DNA of 64,000 bases from Ligula intestinalis (GCA_036362985.1 JAYGXS010000004.1:23323507-23387506); one strand, 5' to 3'. Positions 36,257-49,937 are shown, counted from the stretch's first letter. Program-made: numbers and translations. Notes: generated by a model not told the origin, from the letters alone.

Positions 36257-37515
36257 CTACCTTGAATTTATAATTCCTATGGTTTTGGATTTTCAGCCGA
36301 GCTGCTGGGCTCGAAGATGCTTTATTTTCTGCCACATTCACGTCTTCTTAGCCGACATGTTAGATGTCAGCCTAGGTTTATTAGAAGAGAAGAATAGATT
36401 TACCTTAAATTTCGTTGCTTGCATGCAGAAAATTGGTATATGTTTTTGTTCCCACCCTGGTTAATTTTGAATCTTTATACCTATCAAGGAAGCTTGAGTT
36501 GACGATATGACTGCCACCAATATTTTAATAGGCTATTAGAGATAAAAAGTTTTTTGCTAACAGAACGTATCAGAAAACGGCATTGACTTATGTCATAGTT
36601 TTGCTGAAGAGGCGTTACGCTTTTATGGAGAAAAATTCTCGGCCACTTGTCATTAAAGGTCTCATTTCTACCCATATTAGATCCTATTTGATAAGCATAT
36701 TCAAATGAAAGGCCCCTCGATTCTGAGATGAAGCGGCGCCAGTTTTACCGAATTTCCGTTTCTTATGCCTTCATAGAACTTCATCTAACGCCTCATAGAA
36801 TAAAAAAGTCAAAGTGCTGCCGAAATCGAAAATTGTCAATCGATAAAATCGGTAAATTGGGTTTTAGTTACACTCTTTCCGTTTCTGAATTAATCTCTAT
36901 AGAGAGATTTACGATGACTAGCAGAATTTAAATTACGTTTGCTGCCTACGAATGGATGCTTTACAAACTTTTGCGTGCATTTTTATCTTATACGGCTTGC
37001 GCTGCCACAAATAACTATTTTAGCTGTTAGAGAAATTGAGTGTTGTACAGATAAGCGCACAAATGGATTTAATTGGCTCACGAAAACAACACAAAAACCG
37101 TTTATGAAAGAAGAAACTTTAAGATTGAAAATTCTTTTTGCTCAAGAAAAAATGCTCTTATAAAAGCACACATCTGAATTAGTTGATAAAATTAATTAAA
37201 GGAGCGGAGATGGTCCGATTTTAAATAATCCTTCCACATAACTGCTTACCAACTCACCATAAATATGTCTGCAGAGATAACAAAAAGAAAAAAAATGTAT
37301 CCAAGCTAGCACAAAGGCAACTCAGTAGACGAAACCTGTTAAAAACAATTTTTTCAAGGTTGTTGATAAGACTTTACTTTGAAACCAAAATCAGGAGATA
37401 ACTACCCGTAATACAGTATGGCGGGAGCCGCAAGTAAAAGTCATGATGAAATTTAACTTGGCAGTTTAACATAGATATATATTAACATAGGTGAAGATAC
37501 GAGGTCCAGATAAAT
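36257..37515. other. Intergenic, no supported feature
   Basis: AT-rich DNA without recognised repeat or gene. Confidence 0.45.
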
Positions 37516-37700
37516 TATCCCGATCATCATCCCCCAAAGAAGGCGAAGAAAAAAACAAGGCGCTGTCGTGGACCACACTGTAATTGTGCTGACGTTTCGG
37601 AAATACACTATTTGATGGAAAATAGTGTATTTCCGAAACGTCAGCACAATTACAGTGTGGTCAACGACAGCGCCTTCTTTGGGGGATGATGATCGGGATA
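37516..37700. repeat. Near-perfect 185-bp palindrome
   Basis: The arms meet at a spacer of about 5 nt (37,614-37,618) and match almost perfectly, apart from a 17-nt insertion in the left arm and one substitution. Each arm contains TATTTCCGAAACGTCAGCAC, the 3' half of a hammerhead (stem II strand, GAAAC, GUC). Followed by (AT)n. The 93-codon frame across it is a mirror artefact. Confidence 0.8.
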
Positions 37701-39501
37701 TATATATATATATGTTAACGTTATTGCGATCCACTTGGCAGATTTAATCCTGCAAAAGCCTTTTTCTTTAGGAAAACGGCTCACTTATTTATGTTTATTT
37801 GGGGTAATGAGCAGGAAGTTGGGCGAAATTGGGAGCAGTCTCATGCAGAAGTGCTTTCCTTATGCTACTAAGTAGGACAGAACCAAAGTTTTTACTAATG
37901 TACGTTACACTATGGATGAACTCCAAAATCAGTAAAAAGCTTAAAAAATATCCCATCTAGAACCGGAATACCCCGTCCAAAATTGTTCAGATGCAAGTGA
38001 GGTCAAGTTTAAGACACCACATTTATTTTCACAAATAAGGAACAGCTTGAATTTTGAAACTTATGTTGAGTTAATCTGTGAAATGTATCTTTAAAATGTA
38101 GTTAAACGTTTTGGTGGCATTTGGTTTTACTGCATCGCGTAATTGTTGCTTTGACATGACCTTGGGCAAAGTTAATATGCCCAGAAATTCTTTAGCTGAA
38201 TATCTAATTAAAGTGTTTTTTTAAAGAGCTAAACTATTATAGAAAGTTTTGTTACTAATCTAAGAATAATCAGCATCAGACTTCTGTTGTGGACGTTCTT
38301 TTTGCTCAACAATGCAATTTGCTGTTTGGAGGAATTTCTAGTTATGGCTCATATGGCCATGTTCATAAGAACTAATATCCGAAAACTATTTTTGATATAT
38401 ATATATATCTTATTTTAAAGGTTTTGAAAAATATAATCTGTCCTTAATGGACAGAAGCTTAAGAGCACTGAAAACGCTCGAAAATGTGTTGGCATTTGAA
38501 GGTCTATCTGTAAGTAATTGTTATTGAATGATCGCCGTATGTTTTAAATATTTTGACAAAGAAAAAGTTCATTACACATAAGGAAAGTGCTAAGGTTACT
38601 TATTCAAATTAAGCAAGGATAAATAGTTATTGTTCTAATTTATAGTAATTTTGTACGTCTTCGGAACTGGAGGATTAGGAAAAAAGTTTTATTTTCCTAA
38701 ACAAACACTAAGTACTTTTTATACTTCATTTAGGTACACAATTTGCTGATTTTATTCATTACTTTTGCTTCATTTTCTGAAATGCGTTAATGCCGGTGTG
38801 CTTGTAATGATCAAACTCTTTCAACATTAGGAATTTTGCATGCAGCACACGCCATAATATACAATATTCTTCATTACAGCACGTTATTAAAAATAGATTT
38901 TCAAAAAATTACTAAGACAAGGAAATAACAAGAGAAGCCTGTTTTTGGCGAAGAAGGGGTGACCAATATCGTTGTGTGTTATCAGGGCAATAGTTGAAAA
39001 AACAATATCAGCGTTATCAACCTTTTACCCTTGCGAACTGTATCTTAGTCACAGAACCACATCAAATACTGTCATTCTTGCAAAAAGACCATTGAACTGT
39101 GTCTCTACGGGTTGTCAACCAGACCAGTGTTCACTCAGTGTTGGATCACTGAGTTTCTCGCATGTTTTAATCCACTGTTGTAAATTCAATGACACATTGT
39201 CAGAGATTACATCTGCAGACGGAAAAAAATGATGGTCAAGTATGAATTTTTGATAAGGTTACTTAAAGAATGCATGTACAGATGTTAAAGAAAATAGCTC
39301 CTAAATGCTCCGATAAAAGTCTTCAAGTGAATAAAAGTGCGCAGAGGGGCAAGTTTCATTCGAAATCAGTCAAAAATTGGCAGAAGTCAGAAAATGATCA
39401 GAGAAAAAACATCTGCGGCATCGATTTAAAGATATAGTTAGATCTAAAGCATAACCAACGATACCCACTACTCAATTGACGGATTTAAAAAAAAACTCGT
39501 T
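37701..39501. other. Intergenic, no supported feature
   Basis: AT-rich DNA; short (AT)n at 38,394-38,408. The 86-codon frame at 38,972-39,232 has no recognised domain. Confidence 0.45.
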
Positions 39502-39896
39502 GGATTCGGTGGGATTCGGGTCTCCGAAATCACATGGACGGTTTTAGTACACTGAAACTCTCTAACCATTTGAGCTCTGACGCCAATCCCGGAGCCGTGG
39601 GTTTAATCATACTAGGGTCAAGTTACCCACCCAGAATTCTGCAATGGTTAGAATTAACCAATAGTGAACGCTTTTTGTCCGAGCAGCATTTTCTAAACAG
39701 TTGATTTAGAATCCAATGGGTGACAACCACGTGCAATCACTTACGACGCTTTGGCAGATGGTAATAAGCTGAGCGGATAACTTGACCCAAGTGTGACTAA
39801 ATTCTATGCTTAAGTTTCGAGGTGAATCCTAAAGATATAAAGCCAAGTCTCCATACTTTTGGATCTGTTAGTTTGACTTGGACAGAATTTGCCAAG
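39502..39896. mobile_element. Inverted element with tRNA-like ends, copy 2
   Basis: Left end (minus 39,502-39,584) has an A box GAGCTCAAATGGTTAGAG and a B-box-like GACCCGAATCCC. The right end (plus 39,820-39,896) is a decayed counterpart. Inner arm sequence (GGGTCAAGTTA.CC, AGAATCCAATGGGTGACAACCACGTG) is inverted between halves and matches copy 1 at 31,859-32,450. Shorter centre than copy 1. Confidence 0.55.
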
Positions 39897-42527
39897 AAAT
39901 ACTCAAAACTATAGTTAAAAAATAATGTCAGTACCTTATGTACTCACTCCGCGGGTTGATATTCCTTCCAGCCGACCACATATGGGCTATATTTAACAAA
40001 ATTCAACAAATAAAGGCTTAACCATGCCAGCCATACGCATGCGTCCTAAAGCAGTTCAATAATACTTTAGACGCTATTTGCTATAATATAAGTCTGTAAA
40101 CCTCCGCTTGAAATTATTCTTAAAATTAGCTCAACTAGAAAGTTTCAAGTAGGTTTAGCATGCTACTGGGGAATATGAATTGCATTCTCTATCATTACAC
40201 GCCACTATTTGCTCTCATTTCTGGGCACCCAGTATTAGATGTGCGAAACGTCAGGTAAAGAAAACACCATAAGCACTACGTAATGTAATTTCTACGTTCA
40301 GAGGCGCACGTAAATAAAACCCTAGCTTGTGTCAAAAATTTAACTTTATATGCTCTTTTATAACTAGCAGTTTAACTGCGTAAATGTTCCACTGTCCGCG
40401 CTGATCAATGTTGGACAGGAAGAAACGCCTAAGGCGGCACAAGAATACCGCTATAAGGAAATTGACATCACGCATCTGGGTATAAATTGTATAATGCCAT
40501 CGTACATTACTAAATGAGCTGAACCAACTACCATTCTTTCGTTTTTGTAGACAGGGGTAGAAAAAAATGCCTCGCGTTTGCGGTTGATTCTCTTTGCTTC
40601 TGATAAAATATGCTTGGGGCTTTCAGTTAACTAAAACACAGTTTGCTAAATTTACCTGCGACATCAGTGGTTAAATGCCTCATTTAATAAGCTTGGAGAT
40701 TTACATGCACTAGTCGTTCTCATGAGCGGGCCTTTGGAATTGAGCCGCCAATTTTTCAAAACTCCGTTCACATTTAGATTTTCTTATATATTGGTTGGTC
40801 TAGGACCTCAATTTTAAACTGACTTTTATCGCTGTTTGTTTATTTGAGCTACAATGAAGTCATCAGTGCGCGGTGCTAGCACCGTTGTGAAAACAGTCCA
40901 AATTGGCTTATATTGCACGACTTATTCAAGGAAATTTCTCCATGATGCCCACTGTTGCAGTCCCTCGCGATTATAGATTGCTTGTGATTTCCCGGTGTTT
41001 TGTGGTATTTTTGCGTAGTTATATTCCTTTTGAATGGAGGACGTTGATGCGGAAAATTTTGGTATGATATTCTCCAAGTAGAGCGTATCTCTTTCACACA
41101 CACTAATTGCATCTGGAAAGCGAATGTTTTCACCGCAAACTAGCCTTCTTAAACAGAACGGACGAATTCTCTCCCTTGCTCTGAATTTTAAAAAAACAAG
41201 CACAAAGAATGCATTTTTAACTTAACCTTGACTATAATAATATCCGAAGATGTAAAAATACTTTCATAGTGATCGATAGTTTATGGCACTTAACGTGCTG
41301 ACTCATTCTGGGGGAAAGAATTCGGCCACTGTAAATGTTTGTTTATTTTAATGACAAACAAGGTTCGTATAAATTGACATCAAAGCCAATTTTCCTTAAA
41401 ATTTTATCCATACTTAGGTGTCCACATTCGCGGTCAGTTTTAAAACTAGTTAATTTAAAGATTTTTTGGTATTTTGCATTTACCTTAATACTGTCAAGCC
41501 AAAACGACTTTCAGAAATGCAACATTTTTTATCACTCACTAAGTATTGAGCCTAAGAGGTTTTGTCCACCACTCCTTCCATCTTTTCTTATAGAAACTCG
41601 ACCTGCCTAAGGAAAATTCCCATTGGACAAATGAAAATATGCGTAAATAACGCTTCAGTCACCGGCGCGGGTTGACCTTTGGAAGGTTAGTGACATTTCT
41701 GAAAGGGTTTGTGTGCCAACAGCCAGGCACAAAAGTTCTGATGTTTCCGAATTTCTGGAAAGCCGGAGCAGCCAATGACCACCTTTTGGAGATGATTAAT
41801 CTGCACATACTAATCGGGATTTGCTTTTGGCTGCAAATAACCCAGCATTGGACCAGCATCGCATTTGGCTCTAGAAAGTGTGGCCGTCGATAAAATTTAA
41901 CGTTTCCAACAAGAAAAAGACTTGCCTTTAGGCATCTTTTTTAAAAAAGGACTGGCCATGGTAAAATTCGCCCAGTGTGTTCTTCTTTTTGTTTGTGAAT
42001 ATCACAACGTGATGAAGAGCGCATACCAAGCCTCAAATAATTTGCATTTTTCCATCCCCAAATAAGAATGTACATTTTAGAACTCTGCAGTTGATGACAG
42101 CTAGTCCGGAATAAGGACATTCAAGCCAACCTCTTTAAGCTGACACTTTGAACAATCCTTCCTGCAAGTCGTTTGGCAAGCTGATCTAATCTTTTTAATA
42201 ATTGAAAGTGCCTGTTTCAAAAGTACTCTGACAGTGACCTTGTCTGAATACCATTCCTATGTTGCAATGGTCTCGGAGTGCTCTTATCAAATTAAATAAT
42301 TAACGAATTAAAATAACAAGTACGTGTTTTTCTGGTAACATTGACAACAACCAAATCGCACCGTCGCTCTGTATGCAGGGTTTTTTTGTGCGTACGTCAA
42401 ATGTGGCATGGCGTGTCCAGACAGGAGGTCGTAAGATTTACTACGCATTTGTGAAATGAGATGATTTTCAAGTGAATGATTCTCTAACATGATATAAAAA
42501 ACCCAAATGTCAATTTAGTACATAAAA
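39897..42527. other. Intergenic, no supported feature
   Basis: AT-rich DNA. Frames at 40,876-41,203, 41,335-41,610 and 41,659-41,893 show no recognisable domain. Confidence 0.45.
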
Positions 42528-42900
42528 TTGGAGGGCAGATATCCTTTGGTATATAATTTGAAAGTTGGCTATCCTGACAGGAAAAAAGCCATCTACAAGG
42601 TCCCTTGCGAAACTTTTGATACCATATTTCGTGGCCAACCAGGAAACTCTGCCTCCGCACGTAATCACAACCATCAACTGTTGGCGAAGACGCGCGACCA
42701 TCTATGCCAAGTGGCCTTGCAGATCCTTGACACAGGACATACGTTCAAATTGGATAAAACAAGCATCGACGGAGTTTGACCCTTCAAATACCCTAAAAAT
42801 TTATTGAAGTCCCGGATTTCAATGACGCATTTATCAAACGGCATATTTATTTAAATACCACGCACAAAAATCTCGAAGAAAGGTGGAAAGAAAGAAAAGC
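42528..42900 (+). pseudogene. PLE GIY-YIG endonuclease remnant (second lineage)
   Basis: The frame from 42,528 encodes KKAIYKVPCETFDTIFRGQP, where AIYKVPC and IFRG sit at the GIY and YIG positions, then ARNHNHQ (usual R..EH region) and VALQILDTGHTFKLDKTSID (usual LA.HC.DTGHTF). After frame changes, DAFIKRHIYLNTTHK matches the NAINRHIDL end typical of these nucleases. This sequence is more like canonical Penelope GIY-YIG domains than the 17.8-kb group. The YIG tyrosine is lost and the frame is broken, so it is inactive. Confidence 0.65.
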
Positions 42901-43104
42901 CATCGATGCAAACTGAAGCAAACTGCAGTGCTAATTGGCACTCGCACCAAATGAATGTTTGTTTTTTAGCACTAATGAAAATATAATTGCTCTTTGAACA
43001 TTTTCACACTTATGAAGAAAATCTGACGGCTCGGTGTCAAAATTTCCACAAAAGTTACTTTGCTATCGCAAAGAACGTATCCACCTTCAAAATTATGTAT
43101 ATAT

Positions 43105-43194
43105 ATAGCAGTAAGGGGGTTATGACAGCGTCTGGGGGGTAACCTGATACAGAACTGTTTTGGGCTTATTAGCCTTCATCAGCCTTACTGCTAT
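43105..43194 (-). ncRNA. Hammerhead-like fold, degenerate
   Basis: A perfect 12-bp inverted repeat (ATAGCAGTAAGG / CCTTACTGCTAT) encloses, on the minus strand, CUGAUGA, stem II GGCU-AAUA-AGCC, then CAAA where GAAA is required, and a possible stem III ACAG...CUGU followed by C. The change at the catalytic G12 position and unpaired bases next to the core argue against activity. The GC-rich flank at 43,195-43,270 may belong to the same retroelement. Confidence 0.45.
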
Positions 43195-43308
43195 TATGAC
43201 TTGGCCGGAATCGGCCTGGCAGGCGGTCACCCGTTGGGGACCTCTGACCACCACATGAACATTGTTTAGTTCGGAAGCCTATTCGATCGGTGTTCACACA
43301 TTCCTGAG

Positions 43309-43311
<3 letters not shown>

Positions 43312-43341
<30 letters not shown>
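43312..43341 (+). repeat. (AT)n microsatellite
   Basis: About 30 bp of uninterrupted AT/TA units. Confidence 0.9.
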
Positions 43342-43346
<5 letters not shown>

Positions 43347-46300
43347 TCTAAGATTTTAGATGTATTTGCATAGTTTTCACTAAATTTGTAGGTAAAAAAG
43401 GGGGAAATATACACAATTACAGATTACCAACACCGATTTTTTTACATTTTTTGAGTAAACGAGGTACCTCCTAGAAGTCTATAAATTCGACTTTTTAAAT
43501 AATTGCTAAATAACTTGACATAAGAAACTGGTTAACTTTGCAAAACTTTAAAAACTACAAGGTGAAATGCTATATTATAAAGGGTGCTTTTGGATTTCGC
43601 GGGAGGTGTTTTTATAAACAGACAGTCTATATTTTGTGAACCCTGAAAACTAAAATGAGTAAATGCCAATCATCTAAATATTTGAATTATTCCGTAAATA
43701 TTTAGATAAGGTGAAATAAGCGTTATTTTAAGTAAATAACAGATAAATGACCACAAAAATGCATATGCAAGAAATGCAGACTGTTCAAATTGAGGTCAGG
43801 TAGGCGCATTTTAAAATAGTTTTTTTCTAAATGCAGATTTTAAATAAAAGTTTAATAATATGAAGTAGGCGATGGGAGAATTTCAAAAAAATGAAAAGCT
43901 GTAATCAATATGTAGGCTGCCTGCAAATTCAGAAGTTTCATGTGGTGGGAGACTAGAATAAGATTGAAAATGAGTGATCTAAATCGCAACTGACTCCAGT
44001 AAGATAATAGAATACTCATGCGGCTATTGCACTTCCATAAAAGTACTCAGAGGTGGAAGGTTGCTGACCTTTCAGAAAATATAAGTGCATATCTGAACTT
44101 TCCTTCGTTCAAAAGAAGAGAAAGCATTTAAGCTAATAAAAAGTGCAAGTGGGAATGAAAATCTTTTGTTATCTGTTCGAAAAAAATTTTAAAACTTCCA
44201 AACTGCCCACAACTAAACACTTTAGTAAAGTTAAAAGAATTGGGTTAATTTGACTACTATGCATATCTTTAAAATACAGAATATCCTAATAAAGCCTAAC
44301 TTTTCTAATATCATACAAAAATCAAAATGCTGGCGTTTTAAGACATCGAACATTATTGCAAAATAAAAAAAGACTTGATTATTTACCTACTATTGTAGAC
44401 AATTGATTATCGCTGCGTAATTGAAAATAAGACTTACGTTATCAAAGAAACTGCTAATTAATTTATTTTTCTTCTCATTACTTAAAAACATCATACTTCC
44501 ACAATTGTGAGATTAAATTAAAATTTCACTAGCACAAAGTCAGATGGAAAGGCAATTTTAAATTTTGTAAGATGTTCAAATTGATAGAGATTTGGGCCTT
44601 CAATGACTAAGAAAATTGCTATAAACTTTTTGTGTGGATCGGGTTGAGTAACTTGTTGCGCGCTTCAAATTTAAGGTTGCCAAACTTCCGATGAAAGCCC
44701 TTTAACTGACAAGTTTTTCCTAAAAGTGTTAAAAGGATTTTCCATGTGCTCTTTATTTACGTGATTTATTCCTTTTTAACTTTATATTAAATAATCAGGG
44801 TAATGCTTTTTTGCGATTTTCATGGATAAGTTGTAACTTCCATCATTGGATCATTTTTACGTTGCGTATCTTGGCTACCTTAATCATTTTTTCTTGTGTA
44901 TTAACCACCCAGAATATAACTTCGAACTGTCCGTTTCAGTGAGTGAATTAAATAGTTGACTCTCAAGACATACAGGACAGAAATGCATTTAAAAATATGT
45001 ATGATCCAAAGATACTTTAGCCTTTTTTTAAAAGTAAAGAAAAATGTATTTTCTGCATATTCACTCAAAATTTCAGGGAGTAAAGAAAAATACCGAGCAT
45101 AGTAGTACATTATGCTTTGAGTTGTTTCTTGTGAATCTTATATGGTTAACCAACACACCCCATTAATCAGCTTTCGATATAAAATGAGATTTCAATGCAT
45201 AACGTAGATATCTAGGAGCTCACCAAACCCTCCAAATCAAATCACCTTGAAACTCAAAGGCCCATGAGAAGTAAATCAAGTTTGTATAAAGTGTTTTGTA
45301 TTGCCGAGCTGGCAAGAATTAGAAGTGCCGGATAATTTACGCATATATTTGACCCGAAGGACTATAAGAAGAGGCATTAAAGAAAGTTAAAGGCCCTAAC
45401 TACCCGGGTAACGATATGGGCAAGAGATATGCCTAAAAGAAAATAGAGCTTATAGTTTACACGACAACCTGACCTTCCTTATCCCAGAATTTACCCAAGA
45501 GAGTTTTCCAAATATACATTTCTGTAAACGTAGGCTTTAGTGTTCATTTTAAACTCCGAACATCCAGAAAGAAAATTTTAAATGTAATCAGAAAAACGAA
45601 AAACAAAATAAGCGTGTTATCCGCCTTTGCTAATGTGATTGACTGCTTGCGCGACAACATTCTACTCCATTACATTCACTATAACCGCTTTTGCTTACAG
45701 CAATTACAACTTACCTGCCTTCAAATTGTACATAAACACTGGCACATATTGTACAACAAGGAAGGCGAGTTCGCCGATCATAGCACCCGACGTGGCAAAA
45801 ATTCGATTGTTTAAACGTATGTTTTTATTATGGCCTCCCAGGTTGCAAATCATGCAGTTGGCGTTCGTTATAGCTGAGCTAAATTTTATCGCTGACATGC
45901 ATTGTGAAGCTCTTGTTTCACAACCCAAAATATTGTGTTTGGATATTGGCTTGTGGGATAAATTTGCTGCTGGCAATAAGCTTTCACGTGTGTGGATTGG
46001 CTTTTAGTTCCCAGCATTTACAAATACTTTCTCACTCACTGGTACTCAATACCCTTAATGTAAAGAAAGACGTGCAGCAACTCAAAGGACACCAGCTTAA
46101 CAAAAAAACCATAAAATTTGCCATCTTGGAAGAGCGCGAACAACGGACACCTATGTTGATACGAAATCGGTTATAAAACGAAGGTAATCACAATATTTAT
46201 AAAATTCCGTCGAAACTAAAAATGACCAGATTTCCGTATTTCAACAGAATGGCAGACAACCATACATATTCCAAAATATTGCTGGCGTTATCGAATAAAC

Positions 46301-49300
46301 TCTATCCTTTTAAAGACACCGAACTAGTACACGAGAGGATGCCTTTTTAGTATTTATATTATCAATTAATGTGTCACTTACTAGTAATAATTTGGACGGA
46401 AATGTCAGTTTCACCTTGGTTTGCGATTTAGATTGCATGGCTAGAATGGACGGAGCAATTTTGTTTGAATAAGTGAGCCTTTGAGTGAATTCAGTTGAGT
46501 ATCGTTAGTAGATCAACCGTAAAAGAACTACCAATATATCGCCATACAGCATTAGGTTACATGCATTAAAACCATCTATAATTGCCGAAGTATGTTATTG
46601 TTTAATGTTGGAACAGGTATCACGAAAAGATGACCTCAACCTGACGCACACTGATCGACAAATACTCGAGCAAAAGATATGGAAACATGCGCAAATTTTT
46701 GTATTCAGATCCTTAAGTGTATCACGTTTATGGATACAATTTCACTCTTTCCTTCGTGCGCATCTAGACTACCGATGACGGTACGTAATGACGACTGCAG
46801 TTTAAATGTCTTAAAATTCAAAATTATTCTAGAATATCCGAAATATTTCGATTAAGACTCTCTGCTGTAATAAAAAAAGCCGGGCAAAGCAATATTTCGT
46901 AGACAGATGGGGTTTTATTTAACTTTATTTTCCTCCCAAGACTCATTGGTTTTTCCTGGTAGTCAGATATGCCATTTATTTCCCTTAGCTGCCTCAAAAG
47001 TTTTATCTTATTTCAAGCCATAAATGCTACTTGTCTGTGAAAGAATGATAGATGTTTTGGAATTGACTTTTAATGTCTAAATATTTAACATAAATATTTT
47101 TCTGCTCACCGGAATATTGAGAAATAAATTAGGCAAATGAATAAGAAACCATTGCAGGTTCCTTTGAATTTTAGCTGTGCTAAAAAGAATTGCCGTACTA
47201 CTTTCGCAAATTTTAACCTGAGACACTTGTAGAATATAAAATAAATTGGCGAATATCCCGAATATCAACGGTAAAATTTTAATGATATAGCAATAATATC
47301 GTAAGTTAATGTTAACTAGAAAACCACTCCATTCCTGTTAAAAAGCTTGCATAGAGAATAATGGTGTACTTTGTTGATGTAACAAGAAAGAGATCTGATA
47401 GCTGTCTTATTGCATTCTTAGTTATTTTATCGCCAACTTCTATCATCAATATCAATGTAAAGGTTATTGATTTATTATTCCAACTTCCTTGGTGGGGCAC
47501 AAAAAATATGAGCCAGCTTCATAAAACAAATGACCATACGGTACTTTCAGAACATCTCTTCATATATTATGACTTTAAACAAACTCTTATTCTTAATCTT
47601 CAAACATTGGCCTGAACAATGACCCAAAGTTGGAGCATGATCGCTAGCGATATCACCGTTCTTCTTCCCATTTTCTGCTATGAAATGCCTTATTCAAATA
47701 GTCATGCAATTACCAAACTTCATTTTAGCTTATATGATAAAAAAGTATATTTTCATTGGACACGGGAAACACTTTTACTTTAGAAAAATGAATTTTTCTT
47801 CTGTTAGAAATTTCCAGAACTATTAAAGATGGGACAGAATATAACTTGCTTTTATGTCATTCATGTCTTGCAGTTTTTTAATGACCAAAATGTTGATCTA
47901 AAAAATGTCAATAAAAAGCCAAATATACGATTAACTAAATAAAGCATACACATAAACAAGAAAAAAAGCATTGCTAACTTGCTAAGCTACTGCATAACAT
48001 AATAACCAGCTCACAATTCAGGCGTTTTATGGCAATTTATCAAAAAAATGGTCGTTGAAGCAAGTCTGAATGTTCCTTTTGTTAGTCGTATATCAGATAA
48101 AAACTATCGCCATAAAATGCCAAAGAGGGCGTATATTATGAAGTTCAAACAAAAGATATACTCGCGTTCACACTGATCAAGACTTCACACGATTCTGCTT
48201 TTTGTGTGTATTCCATTTTTTAGCAACTAATTTCACACAGACAACACGCACAGTTCTCTATAAAATAACATGTGCATGTCAAAGTTATTCCGACAACCTT
48301 GCATAGCCACAAAAGTGTACCGTCTGTTTAAGGCTTCATGAACGATTACAAAGAATTAATATTATACACTTAAAAAAGCTCAAATTCAGCATCACTTTGT
48401 ACTTTGGAAAACGAGTAGTCTTTATCAGCTGCCATGCGTTTTCGAACTTTCATTTATGCCAATAAAAATGAAACTGTCAGCTCGTTCCTGTTGCGAAGGC
48501 AGCTTTCAGCGTTATCGAAAGGTAACAAACCCCATATTGCATAAGTGAAGTTTTGTATGCGCTGATGTGTCTTACCATTCGATTCTAAGAACAAAAGAAT
48601 GGACTTTCATCCACTACCTTTTTACTGGTTTCCATTTAAATATGCGTCTCCTACCTTAACGTTTGTATATGGAGAGCACAACAGCGGACGTGCGGTTGCT
48701 TTGGTAATGAAAGAACTGAGCTTTCATCTTTTTAGCTCAAGCAACCGACTATGGATATGAAACAGCAGAGGATTATCGAAAGTTGGCCTTTTTTATTTCC
48801 TAGAGATGCAACGGAAGTATTTTCTGAAAAAAATGAGGCACTAGCAAACACATTTAAGTAGTCAGTTTCTTGCATAATCAACTGCAAGCAAAAACCGCAC
48901 TCTGCGTTAAACGGCTGATGGTGACAGTCTGTCATGCTAAAATTTAGAAAGTTCATACGTGTATGAAATAATATTCTGCCTTAAATATATTTTTTCACAA
49001 GGATCGAATTGTTCAAAAGGTGGTATAAAATATTCTCATCCATTAACATGCATGGTAGTTTGTTCTGAGGACATATAAAAAGGGCAGATTTTGCTGAATT
49101 TTGTATGAAAATGTAACTAAATGTCAAATGAAATAATTCTTGCTGTTTGCAAGTCAATTTCTATACGTTGGCGCTAGCATTTAGCCGAAAATATGCAGGC
49201 CTTTAACGACGACAGTACCGGAAAAATTTACATATTATGTGTTCATCGTTATTCAAGTATTTCATATCTCTTTAGAACGGGCCACTTATATCAAATCTAG

Positions 49301-49926
49301 ATACACTTTGGATATGTTGGTTCAAATTTTACTTCCTTTTGTTTCATAAATTAAGGAATGACTGCTTATTTTATAAATCAGGTTACCTAATAACTTTATA
49401 TAATCGTTCAATAATTTGAATTAAATCACCTTTTGTGCGATCATTACTTTATTCGCTAATCAAATAGTATAAATTTAAATCACACTGGACAATAATTTAT
49501 TGCTGCCAGCACACATTTACCATTTCAAACAACCTATAAACGGCTTAAAAACTAGTTCGAACTAAGACTTTGATGCTAGTTTTAAAAAGTATGCGAGCCC
49601 AATTGACGTTATGTCACCTTCGCATAAAGTAATTTTTATGCATATTATAAGCTGTGTTCATTTTTTAAACATTTAGTTTTGCTTTTTGAAGTGATCATTT
49701 GAATACATTTGACTAGGATATATCATAAAAATAATGCATTTACGTTAAAACCAATTTTTTTCATCAAAAAACCAATTCACCTGTTCTCTACTGAATTTTG
49801 CAAGCTTCGCGTCTAATTGCAACTTAACAGACCTGCGGCATTCTTGTTGCCTGATAATGCCAATCCAATGCTACTTAATATGTTATAAAGATCAACAAAA
49901 GACGAATAATAGGCAACCAATCAACA
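43342..49926. other. Mostly featureless AT-rich DNA
   Basis: Strongly AT-rich. One possible exon at 45,715-45,873 is listed separately; otherwise no recognised repeat, RNA or gene. Confidence 0.45.
45715..45873 (-). CDS. Possible internal exon of a membrane protein
   Basis: On the minus strand an acceptor TTTAGCTCAG|CT and a strong donor GGCAG|GTAAGTTG enclose 159 open nt. It encodes ITNANCMICNLGGHNK, then RLNNRIFATSGAMIGELAFL and VVQYVPVFMYNLKA, with a hydrophobic segment long enough for a membrane helix. The upstream frame also stays open, so the acceptor is not forced. No family recognised and no partner exon found. It lies 4.2 kb beyond the LOX poly(A) signals on the same strand, so it would be a separate gene. 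Confidence 0.25.
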
Positions 49927-49937
49927 TTTATTTTATT
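49927..49937 (-). terminator. Poly(A) signals of the lysyl oxidase gene
   Basis: Two AATAAA hexamers overlap within about 11 nt on the minus strand, roughly 105 nt after the LOX stop codon, in an A/T-rich 3' UTR. Position and hexamer fit a eukaryotic cleavage/polyadenylation signal; the cleavage site cannot be placed. Confidence 0.6.

Noticed and set aside
37453..37734. 93-aa minus-strand protein
   Set aside because: Runs through the palindrome; its second half is the mirror of its first.
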